A stretch of 39,330 bases of DNA, taken from positions 1 to 39,330 of the forward strand of contig DAIDKO010000024.1 in the NCBI GenBank assembly GCA_027450005.1. The letters run 5' to 3'. Source of the stretch: Rhodanobacter sp. Its GTDB lineage: Bacteria; Pseudomonadota; Gammaproteobacteria; Xanthomonadales; Rhodanobacteraceae. Numbering within the stretch: position 1 is the first letter of the stretch; every line of letters starts with the position of its first letter. This document shows positions 24,379 through 31,068 of this stretch, in pieces. A model generated the notes under the pieces. It ran no database searches. It had not been told where the DNA came from and worked only from the letters and a program-made list of their open reading frames with translations. A program made the translations under genes and the position numbers.

Positions 24379-24915
24379 TCAGGGCGACACCACCCGCGTC
24401 TCGCCCGGCGCCAGCCCGTCCAACGCGTGGTCGCCGATGCGCACGCGGATCAGCCGCAGGGTGGGAAAGCCGACCGCGGCGGTCATGCGGCGTACCTGGC
24501 GGTTGCGGCCCTCGCGCAGGGTGATGCTGAGCCAGCTGGTGGGGATCGCCTTGCGGAAGCGCACCGGCGGATCACGCGGCCACAGCCAGTCCGGCTCTAC
24601 CGCATGTTCGACGGATGCGGGCAAAGTGGGGCCATCGTTCAGGACCACGCCACGGCGCAGCGCGGCGATGGCCGCGTCGTCGATGGCGCCATCCACCTGC
24701 ACCAGATAGGTCTTGGGCTGCTTGTGGCGCGGGTCGGTGAGGCGGTGCGCCAGGCGACCGTCGTCGGTGAGCAGCAGCAGGCCCTCGCTGTCGTGGTCGA
24801 GCCGGCCGGCGGCGTAGACGCCCTTCTGTCTTACGTGGTCGGCCAGCGTGGGGCGACCCTGCCCGTCGGTGAACTGGCAGAGCACGCCGTAGGGCTTGTT
24901 GAGTGCGATTAGCAT
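24379..24915 (-). CDS. rluE: 23S rRNA pseudouridine synthase RluE
   Basis: The 178-residue protein has no S4 domain and matches the short RluE group, which makes pseudouridine 2457 of 23S rRNA in E. coli. Visible signatures: [13 protein letters not shown], the catalytic Asp40 in [31 protein letters not shown], the [21 protein letters not shown] element and [12 protein letters not shown] 24933 is also in frame, but AAGG lies about 8-9 nt before ATG 24915, where the homologous core starts. The 5' side contains a perfect palindrome (24946-24967). Confidence 0.92.
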   Translation of the reverse strand: MLIALNKPYGVLCQFTDGQGRPTLADHVRQKGVYAAGRLDHDSEGLLLLTDDGRLAHRLTDPRHKQPKTYLVQVDGAIDDAAIAALRRGVVLNDGPTLPASVEHAVEPDWLWPRDPPVRFRKAIPTSWLSITLREGRNRQVRRMTAAVGFPTLRLIRVRIGDHALDGLAPGETRVVSP

Positions 24916-24945
24916 CAAATCATGCCTTGTCATGCCCGTCGAAGT

Positions 24946-24967
24946 GGCAGGCCATGCATGGCCTGCC
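24946..24967. repeat. Perfect 22-bp palindrome upstream of rluE
   Basis: The half-site GGCAGGCCATG is followed exactly by its reverse complement. In RNA the stem can extend by a G-U and a G-C pair to 24944-24969. It lies between the NYN gene stop (25068) and the rluE start (24915). A second small hairpin-forming stretch (GACCCG-A-CGGGTC, about 25018-25030) lies in the same gap. It may be a protein-binding site, a transcript-end hairpin for the NYN gene or a REP-like unit; no T-run is present. Confidence 0.65.
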
Positions 24968-25067
24968 GCTCGTCAGGCGCTTCGCCGGATGGACGGAGCG
25001 AGTTCCGGACAGGACCAAGACCCGACGGGTCGGGAAAGCCCAAGGACGCACTTTTCCCACCGTCCAC

Positions 25068-25730
25068 TCAAAACGGCCGCGGACACACCGACTGCAGGCC
25101 GTCGATGTGCTCGTGGAGGTCCGGCGCGATGCCCTGCCACATCGGGTCGAGGATGAAGTCGATGCCTTCGCGGCGCGCCAGCTTCGCGGCGGGAATGAAA
25201 TCCGCGTCGCCGGCCACCAGCACGATCTGGTCCACCAGCTGCTTGTATGCCAGCGCGGCGATGTCGATGCCGATCTTCATGTCCACCTGGGTCTGGCGCA
25301 TCTCCGGCTCGAAATGTTCGTCGCCGACGTCCTCCCAGAGCAGGCTGCCGTCGCGCAGCTGCTGCATGGCCTGGTACTTGAGCTTCCACTCGCCACGCTC
25401 CGCGAGCCGCCCCAGCCGCAGTGCCATCTTGCGTTGGCGACGCAGCTGATCATGCAGGTCGCGGCGGAACCCGGCGGCGCCGCTGCGGCCGAAGTCCACC
25501 GTGTCGCCGCTGATCGGCCGCACGAAGGTCTTGTCCAGCGGCGGGCAGTCGTAGAAAAAGATGCGGTAGAGCGACTCGCGCGGGCGATCCAGCGCCTTGA
25601 GGTGTTCCAGCGCCATACCAAACACGGTCTTGGCCACGGTGCGCGCGTCGTTGGCGTCGCGTTCGCCCCATACCTTGCGGTAGCGGGCAAGGAAGAAGGC
25701 GCCGTCAACGAGGATGGCGGTGCGTTGCAT
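25068..25730 (-). CDS. NYN-domain (PIN-like) nuclease-family protein
   Basis: The 220-residue protein has the acidic constellation of NYN/LabA-like domains: Asp9 (ILVDGAF), Asp150 and Asp156 (QVDMKIGIDIA) and Asp175/Asp177 (VAGDADFIPA). Many family members are metal-dependent RNases, so an RNA-processing role is likely but unproven. A longer basic middle region (about 85-120, RRDLHDQLRRQRK) could bind RNA. AAGG sits 7 nt before ATG 25730. It stands alone between rluE and the lysR gene, all on the minus strand. Confidence 0.85.
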   Translation of the reverse strand: MQRTAILVDGAFFLARYRKVWGERDANDARTVAKTVFGMALEHLKALDRPRESLYRIFFYDCPPLDKTFVRPISGDTVDFGRSGAAGFRRDLHDQLRRQRKMALRLGRLAERGEWKLKYQAMQQLRDGSLLWEDVGDEHFEPEMRQTQVDMKIGIDIAALAYKQLVDQIVLVAGDADFIPAAKLARREGIDFILDPMWQGIAPDLHEHIDGLQSVCPRPF

Positions 25731-25812
25731 AGGAAATCCTTATGGGTATTTCGGGATATGGCGACCGGCCCATACCGGCCGGCCGCAGTGATTTTAAGCG
25801 ATGCGCAACGCC

Positions 25813-26736
25813 TCAGGCCGCGGGCGCGGCCGCGCCACGGCCCATGATCGGCAGCCGGCTGCAGTATTCCTCTGCCTCGGCCAGCAGCCAGGTGCGGAAC
25901 GCCTGCAAACCCCGGTGCTCTTGCGCGCGCGGCGGGTACACCAGCCAGTAGGCGTCCGTCACCGGCAGGTAGCGCTCCCCCAGCACCTGCAGCAGGCCGG
26001 CGTCGATCAGCGATTTGGCCATTACCATCCTGCCCAGCGCCACGCCCAGCCCTTCCAGCGCCGCATGCCGCTGCGCCTCGAAGCTGTCAAACTGCGCCAC
26101 GTAGCGGGGCGGCAGTTCGCCGCCGTAGTGCGCGAACCACTCGCGCCAGCGGTTCGCGGGGTTCGGATCGCCTAGCAGCGGCCAGCGCGCCAGGTCGTGT
26201 GGATCGGCGTCGCCCATGCGCGCGACCAGCGCAGGCGCAGCCACCGGCGCGATCCATTCGCCGAACAGCCGCTCGCTGTGCAGCCCTGGCCACTCGCCGC
26301 GCCCGTAGCGCAGCGCGCAGTCCACCGGCTCGCGCTCGAAATCCACCAGCACGGAGCCGGATTGCAGGTTCAGCTCCAGCTCCGGATGTGCCGCCACCAG
26401 GCGGGGCAACCGAGGCACCAGCCAGCTGGACATGATGCCGGGGCTGGCACTAAGCGTGAGCGCATCGTGGCGCTGCGCGCTGTAACGCGACAAGGCATGC
26501 TCGATACCGTCGAAATGATGCCCCACCGCCTCCAGCAACCGGCAGCCTTCGGTGGTGAGGGTGACGCCGCGCGCGCCGCGCTCGAGCAGGCGCCGCCCCA
26601 GCCGTTCCTCCAGCTGGCGCATCTGGTGGCTGAGCGCGCTCACGGTGAGGTGCGCCTGCTCGGCGGCACGCGACAGCTTGCCCTGGCGGGCGACCAACAC
26701 GAACTGCTGCAGCAGGTCCAGCGAGAGCCGCGTCAT
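25813..26736 (-). CDS. LysR-family transcriptional regulator (GcvA-like)
   Basis: The 307-residue regulator has an N-terminal winged helix-turn-helix (about 2-62, with [24 protein letters not shown]) and a periplasmic-binding-like ligand domain (about 90-295). The 'SALSHQIRxLE' pattern and the [13 protein letters not shown] start of the effector domain resemble the GcvA subgroup. The frame opens at TTG 26745; ATG 26736 is preferred, with GAGG about 10 nt upstream. It is divergent from a 68-residue protein and a cupin gene, the usual arrangement for a LysR regulator and its target. A T-N11-A inverted repeat sits directly before its start. Confidence 0.9.
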   Translation of the reverse strand: MTRLSLDLLQQFVLVARQGKLSRAAEQAHLTVSALSHQMRQLEERLGRRLLERGARGVTLTTEGCRLLEAVGHHFDGIEHALSRYSAQRHDALTLSASPGIMSSWLVPRLPRLVAAHPELELNLQSGSVLVDFEREPVDCALRYGRGEWPGLHSERLFGEWIAPVAAPALVARMGDADPHDLARWPLLGDPNPANRWREWFAHYGGELPPRYVAQFDSFEAQRHAALEGLGVALGRMVMAKSLIDAGLLQVLGERYLPVTDAYWLVYPPRAQEHRGLQAFRTWLLAEAEEYCSRLPIMGRGAAAPAA

Positions 26737-26753
26737 CTTGAACAATCCTCAAG
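26737..26753. promoter_or_regulatory. LysR-type operator candidate (T-N11-A inverted repeat)
   Basis: CTTGA and TCAAG are exact inverted arms separated by seven AT-rich bases, and the repeat contains the T-N11-A core expected for LysR regulators. It abuts the lysR ATG and lies in the 103-bp divergent gap, so binding could repress lysR and control the opposite gene. A second inverted pair, CAAG/CTTG, lies at 26750-26762. Confidence 0.5.
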
Positions 26754-26839
26754 GCAGGCTTGCGCAGATATCGCTTTTTCGCCTTTGCAGCAGGCCTTAC
26801 CTTGCATCCGTCCCCGCCCCCACTTGCAAGGAATTCACC

Positions 26840-27046
26840 ATGCGCTCGCCCCTCATCGGCCTGCTGCTGCAGCACGGCCATGTGCATTCTGCCGAACTCA
26901 CCCGTCGCCTGGATCGCGAAGACCAACGCCCGCAGGGCCTGCGCGACGCGCTGCGCCGGCTGGTGGTGACGGACGTCGAACGCCGCAATGCTTGGCGCGG
27001 CGCCGTCGACAAAGCGCGCCGGCTGTTCCCAATCAACTCGCCATGA
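26840..27046 (+). CDS. Small basic protein of unknown function (68 residues)
   Basis: AAGGA lies 8 nt upstream of ATG 26840, and the frame ends at TGA 27046. The product is 68 residues, rich in Arg (13) and Leu, with a possible amphipathic helix at about 17-62 and no signal peptide or Cys. I do not recognise a family. It is divergent from the LysR gene, which suggests LysR control, and its TGA overlaps an ATG (27043) in frame with the following cupin gene, which suggests coupling. Support for coding: good ribosome site, position and the ATGA overlap. Confidence 0.55.
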   Translation: MRSPLIGLLLQHGHVHSAELTRRLDREDQRPQGLRDALRRLVVTDVERRNAWRGAVDKARRLFPINSP

Positions 27047-27093
27047 TCCGGCTGTCCGGCGCATCATGGCCGGCCTCGCCACCGGAGCCGCCA

Positions 27094-27459
27094 ATGAACC
27101 GCCAGGCCATCAACTTCCAGCACAAGTTCGCCCGCTTCGCCGAACCGTGGCAACCCAGAGTCGTCGCAGAGATGAACGACTACCAGTTCAAACTGGTCCG
27201 GCTGCAGGGCGACTTCGTGTGGCACGCCCACGCGGACACCGACGAGAGCTTCATCGTCCTCGAAGGCCGCCTGCGCATCGACTTCCGCGACGGCGCCGTG
27301 CACCTCTCCGCCGGCGAGATGTTCGTGGTGCCCCGCGGCGTCGAGCACAAGCCGTTCGCCGACGGCGAGGCCAAGGTGCTGCTGGTCGAACCCCGTGGCG
27401 TGGTCAATACCGGGCAGGCGACCGGCGAGCGCACCGCCCGCAACGACGTCTGGGTCTAG
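27094..27459 (+). CDS. Cupin-domain protein
   Basis: This 121-residue single-domain cupin carries cupin motif 1 as [16 protein letters not shown] (His and Glu metal ligands) and motif 2 as [10 protein letters not shown] (His ligand). The ending EPRGVVNTG, followed by NDVWV, matches a widespread small cupin family with no settled function. Start: ATG 27094 has GGAG about 6 nt upstream and gives the N-terminus seen in relatives; ATG 27043, overlapping the stop of the 68-residue gene, would add 17 residues. Probably cytoplasmic and metal-binding. It lies with the small protein in a likely LysR-controlled unit. Confidence 0.85.
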   Translation: MNRQAINFQHKFARFAEPWQPRVVAEMNDYQFKLVRLQGDFVWHAHADTDESFIVLEGRLRIDFRDGAVHLSAGEMFVVPRGVEHKPFADGEAKVLLVEPRGVVNTGQATGERTARNDVWV

Positions 27460-27594
27460 GGCCACCACCCACCGGAATGCCACCGCCTCGCGATCCGGGA
27501 CGGTGCCCGTGCTTTCTTGAGCGGCGCACCATTCGGGACTACCGTTCCGGCTCCAATGGCCCCGTCCGGGCCGCCTCCGCGCGAGGAACCTGCC

Positions 27595-28545
27595 ATGCCA
27601 CATCGTCCGCTCGGCCGCTCGCCGCTTGCCGTCGCCCCGCTGGCGTTCGGCGCCAACGTGTTCGGCTGGAGCGCCGACGAAGCCCGCTCGTTCGAGCTGC
27701 TGGACGCCTTCGTCGCGGGCGGCGGCAATCTCATCGATACCGCCGATGTCTACCCGGCCTGGGTGCCGGGCAACCGCGGCGGCGAATCGGAAACCATCAT
27801 CGGCCGCTGGCTGAAGAAGAGCGGCAAGCGCGACCGCGTGCTGATCGCCACCAAGGTGGCGAAATGGGCCGAACATCCCGGCCTGTCACCGACCAACATC
27901 CGGGCGGCGGCGGAAGGCTCGCTGCGCCGGCTCGGCACCGACCGCATCGATCTCTACTTCGCGCACGAAGACGACAGCAGTGTACCGATGCACGAGACGC
28001 TGGACGCGTTCGCGCGGCTGATCGAGGAGGGCAAGGTGCGCGCCATCGGCGCCTCCAACTTCAGCGCCGCGCGCACTGCCGAAGCGCTGACGCTGTCGAA
28101 GCAGCACGGCCTGCCACGCTACGAATGCCTGCAACCCGAATACAACCTCGTCGCGCGCGCCGGCTACGAGACCGAACTCGAACCGCTGGTGCGCGAGCAT
28201 GGCCTGGGCGTGATTTGCTACTACGCGCTGGCCAGCGGCTTCCTCACCGGCAAATACCGCAGCGAGGCCGACCTGGCGAAGAGCATCGCGCGCGGCCGCG
28301 CCGCGCAACGCCACCTCAATCCCCGCGGCCTGCGCGTGCTCGCCGCGCTGGACGCGGTGGCCGCCGCGCATGGCGGCGCCACGCCCGCGCAAGTCGCGCT
28401 GGCGTGGCTGATCGCCCGCCCCGGCATCACCGCTCCGATCGCCAGCGCCACCAGCGTGGCACAGGTCGAGGAGATCATGGGCGCGCTGTCGCTCGCCTTG
28501 CGCGGCGAGGAAATCGCTGCGCTGGACGATGCCAGCGCGGCCTGA
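27595..28545 (+). CDS. Aldo/keto reductase
   Basis: The 316-residue TIM-barrel NADPH-dependent reductase shows the catalytic tetrad Asp49, Tyr53 (DTADVY), Lys87 (IATKV) and His124 (YFAHED). Phosphate-binding residues are expected in the C-terminal part, which includes PGITAPIASATSVAQVEE. The chain resembles the YajO/Tas-like branch of AKRs (substrate unknown). GAGGAA lies 7 nt before ATG 27595. An earlier ATG (27517) has no ribosome site. The gap to the cupin is 135 bp. Its TGA directly abuts the reversed stop of the next gene (TGA|TCA at 28543-28548). Confidence 0.9.
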   Translation: MPHRPLGRSPLAVAPLAFGANVFGWSADEARSFELLDAFVAGGGNLIDTADVYPAWVPGNRGGESETIIGRWLKKSGKRDRVLIATKVAKWAEHPGLSPTNIRAAAEGSLRRLGTDRIDLYFAHEDDSSVPMHETLDAFARLIEEGKVRAIGASNFSAARTAEALTLSKQHGLPRYECLQPEYNLVARAGYETELEPLVREHGLGVICYYALASGFLTGKYRSEADLAKSIARGRAAQRHLNPRGLRVLAALDAVAAAHGGATPAQVALAWLIARPGITAPIASATSVAQVEEIMGALSLALRGEEIAALDDASAA

Positions 28546-29616
28546 TCAGCGCGCGCCGGAGGCCGCCGTCGCGGGTGCATCGTCGTCATCGGCGCCGGCG
28601 GCATCCTGCGCGTCGGGCGACAGCACGGCATAGCCCTGCGCCTCGAGTTGGGCAAGGTAGCCATGCGGCCCCGACAGATCACCCACCGGCAGCAGCGCCA
28701 GCGTGCTGCGGTTCTTCGCCAGCGCCTGCCCGGCGGCCTCCAACCAGCCTTGTGCGATTTTTCCTGGGAGATCCTGCAGGCCCTGCTGGCGCGCGAAGTC
28801 GGCGCCACCCAACGCGTCGGCGCAGGCGCGGCCGGCATGGTCGCGCGACATCGCCATCAACGTGTCGACATCGCCGGTGGCCCAGGCGTTGGCGCGCACC
28901 CGCATCTGCGGTAGGCCGTACTCCACGCGGTCCAGCAGTTCCTCGAAGCAGGCGGTGTCGTTCATGCTGCCGTGGCGGAATGCGGTCAGCGCCGCCTTGG
29001 GATCGGCCACGGTGAACTTGTAGCTGGTGTCGACCAGCGGGATGTGGTGCCGCTTCGCCAGCTTGCGCACCAGCTTGCCGGCCACGTCGGTGTCGTCGAG
29101 GCCCGCGTCCTTCACCGCGGTCTGGTAGAGCTTGAAACCGGCGAACATCGGGCGGAACTTCTCCACGCCGTGGTTGCTGCCCAGGTAGCGCGGCTTGAGC
29201 GCCTGCCAGCGCGCGTAGTCCGCCGGCGGCAGCACGTCGGCCAGATGCTTGCCGTCAGGATTGTTGCGGATGCCGATCAGCCGCGGCAGCAGCAGCAGTT
29301 TGCCGAAGAAGCCCAGCTTCGCATCGAACTCGATGCCGGGCGGCAGCAACACCGACTGTGCCGCCAGCACGGTGTCGCTCACCTGCCGCGACTGCCATTG
29401 CATCTTCTTCGGCAGCGGCGTCAGCGTGCCCAGTATCCACAGCACGTGGTCGCCCTTGCTGACCTTCCACAGGCCCGGCCCCGGCAGCTCGCCGCTGACC
29501 ACCACGGCGGGCAGGTTCCTGGCCGCGGTGGTCGCCGGTGCCGGCGCCACCTGGGCGAACGCCGGCAACGTCGCCAGCCCGAACACCATCATCATCATCC
29601 AGCCGCTGACGCGCAT
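28546..29616 (-). CDS. TraB/GumN-family exported protein (paralogue 1)
   Basis: The 356-residue protein has a signal peptide (about 1-21, PAFAQ) and the TraB/GumN (Tiki-like) architecture, recognised from LWKVSKGDHVLWILGT near the N-terminus and GYLAQLEAQGYAV near the end. Both family GxxH motifs lack histidine: GTLT at 63-66 and PVGD at 310-313. The usual Glu after the first helix is replaced (LLPPGI at 90-95). It therefore probably lacks the metallohydrolase activity proposed for Tiki proteins. An acidic/Ala tail follows residue 333. AGGGAG sits 6 nt before ATG 29616. It lies 97 bp downstream of a clear paralogue on the same strand. Predicted periplasmic. Confidence 0.82.
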   Translation of the reverse strand: MRVSGWMMMMVFGLATLPAFAQVAPAPATTAARNLPAVVVSGELPGPGLWKVSKGDHVLWILGTLTPLPKKMQWQSRQVSDTVLAAQSVLLPPGIEFDAKLGFFGKLLLLPRLIGIRNNPDGKHLADVLPPADYARWQALKPRYLGSNHGVEKFRPMFAGFKLYQTAVKDAGLDDTDVAGKLVRKLAKRHHIPLVDTSYKFTVADPKAALTAFRHGSMNDTACFEELLDRVEYGLPQMRVRANAWATGDVDTLMAMSRDHAGRACADALGGADFARQQGLQDLPGKIAQGWLEAAGQALAKNRSTLALLPVGDLSGPHGYLAQLEAQGYAVLSPDAQDAAGADDDDAPATAASGAR

Positions 29617-29713
29617 CGCTCACTCCCTTGATCCGCCCGGACGCGCCGATCGCGGCCGGGTCTCGCACGGACCGGCATGCCGCGGCGAAGTTCAGCGTAT
29701 CGGCAAGGCCACC

Positions 29714-30799
29714 TTATTGCACGGCGGTCGAGGCCGCCGACCCGGGCGAGACGCTGCTAGCCGCGGCCGGCGCATCGTCCAGGCCGATGGGCGCCTCCAC
29801 GGCATAGCCCTGCGCCTCGAGCTTCGCGAGGTAGCCCCTGGGCGACAGCAGCTCGTCCATCGGCAGCAGCGCAAAGCTGCTGGCATGTTCGGCCAGCGCC
29901 TTGCGCGCCGCGGCCAGCCACGTCGCCTCCAACTGTGCGGGCACGTCGTCGAAACCGAGCTGGCGCGCGAAACCGGCGCGGGTGATCGCGTTGACACAGG
30001 CATCGCGACGATGGCTGTCAGGCAACTGACGCAGTGCCTGCAGGTCGCCGGTGGCCCAGGCGTTCGCGCGCGCGGTCATGGCTGGCAGGTCGTGCTCGAT
30101 GCTGTCCAGCGTGCGATTGAAGCACTCCAGGCCGCTGGGCGCCGCGGCCTTGAACGCCTTGAGCGCCGCGCGCGGCTGCTTGATCTCCACGCGAAATTCC
30201 ACCGGCGTTTCCGCCACGCCATCGCGCTTCGCCAACGCCTTTACCGTGTTCGGCACGCCGCCGTTGCCACTCAGGCCATTCGCCTGCAGCGCCTTCTTGT
30301 AAAGCTCCTGCGCCGCGAACAGCGGTCGCCAGCGCTCGATGCCACGGTCGTCGCCGATGTATTCCCTCTTGAGCGCCAGCCAGCGCGCATAGGTCGGCGT
30401 GTCCAGCACCTGGTCCAGCGTCTTGCCGTCGGGATTCTTGCGCGCGCCATAGGCCGCGGGCAGCAGGAACAGCTTGCCGAAGAAACCGATGTCCGCCTTC
30501 ACCTTGATCTTCGGCTCGAGGAGCACCTGCTGCGACTGCGCGAGCACCTGCTGCACCTCATGCGACTCCCACTGGATGTGCTCCGGCAACGGCGACAAGG
30601 TGCCCAGCACCCACAGCACGTGGCCGTCCTTGCTTACCTTCCACAGCCCCGGCCCGGTGACCACCCCGCTTACCACCACCGGCGCCAGCGTCGGTATGTC
30701 CGCGGGTACGGGCGGCGGCGATGTGGAGGCAGCCGACTGCGCGAACGCTGGTGCGGCTAGCCAGCAGGTCAGCAGGATGGCGTAACGGATTGGCCGCAT
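29714..30799 (-). CDS. TraB/GumN-family exported protein (paralogue 2)
   Basis: The 361-residue product has a signal peptide (about 1-20, PAFAQ) and aligns along its length with paralogue 1: GPGLWKVSKDGHVLWVLGT, DIGFFGKLFLLP and GYLAKLEAQGYAV. The first GxxH motif reads GTLS (66-69) and the second PMDE (313-316), so both histidines are absent; Glu95 in LLEPKI is kept, unlike in paralogue 1. The upstream frame is open, but GAGGAG about 9 nt before ATG 30799 and the signal peptide set the start. The two genes look like an old tandem duplication. They follow a TonB-dependent receptor gene on the same strand, with a 269-bp gap containing a hairpin. Confidence 0.82.
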   Translation of the reverse strand: MRPIRYAILLTCWLAAPAFAQSAASTSPPPVPADIPTLAPVVVSGVVTGPGLWKVSKDGHVLWVLGTLSPLPEHIQWESHEVQQVLAQSQQVLLEPKIKVKADIGFFGKLFLLPAAYGARKNPDGKTLDQVLDTPTYARWLALKREYIGDDRGIERWRPLFAAQELYKKALQANGLSGNGGVPNTVKALAKRDGVAETPVEFRVEIKQPRAALKAFKAAAPSGLECFNRTLDSIEHDLPAMTARANAWATGDLQALRQLPDSHRRDACVNAITRAGFARQLGFDDVPAQLEATWLAAARKALAEHASSFALLPMDELLSPRGYLAKLEAQGYAVEAPIGLDDAPAAASSVSPGSAASTAVQ

Positions 30800-30997
30800 C
30801 CGACGGCACTCCTCATCAGTCGAGAGATTAAAGGACAGGCATCGTTCTCGGACGGCCGGGATGCCTCGGCAGTTTCCAGCGAGTCGCCATCGTCCGCACG
30901 TCGGCTGCGATTCTGCACCGGTTCGCCCTTGGCTGCGCTTCACAGCGGCGCCGCATGTCGGCTAGCCAGCGGCCGTGCAGGAACCCCTGAAATGCCA

Positions 30998-31025
30998 TCG
31001 CCGCCCTCCTTGCGGAGAGCGGCGA
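30998..31025. terminator. Hairpin downstream of the TonB-receptor gene
   Basis: TCGCCGC (30998-31004) pairs with GCGGCGA (31019-31025). Inside it, CTCC (31006-31009) pairs with GGAG (31014-31017) across one mismatch, with loop TTGC. It lies 44 bp beyond the receptor stop. No T-run follows on the minus strand, so termination may be partial or Rho-assisted. The rest of the 269-bp gap (30800-31068) shows nothing else I can support. Confidence 0.4.
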
Positions 31026-31068
31026 CGTCATTTGCTTGGAGAGCCCCGAGGCCCGGCGAAATCCCCGA

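Noticed and set aside
24896-25156. A short plus-strand frame over the palindrome region, which could be taken for a hypothetical protein
   Set aside because: It starts inside rluE on the other strand and ends inside the NYN gene, has no ribosome site and consists mostly of structured intergenic sequence.
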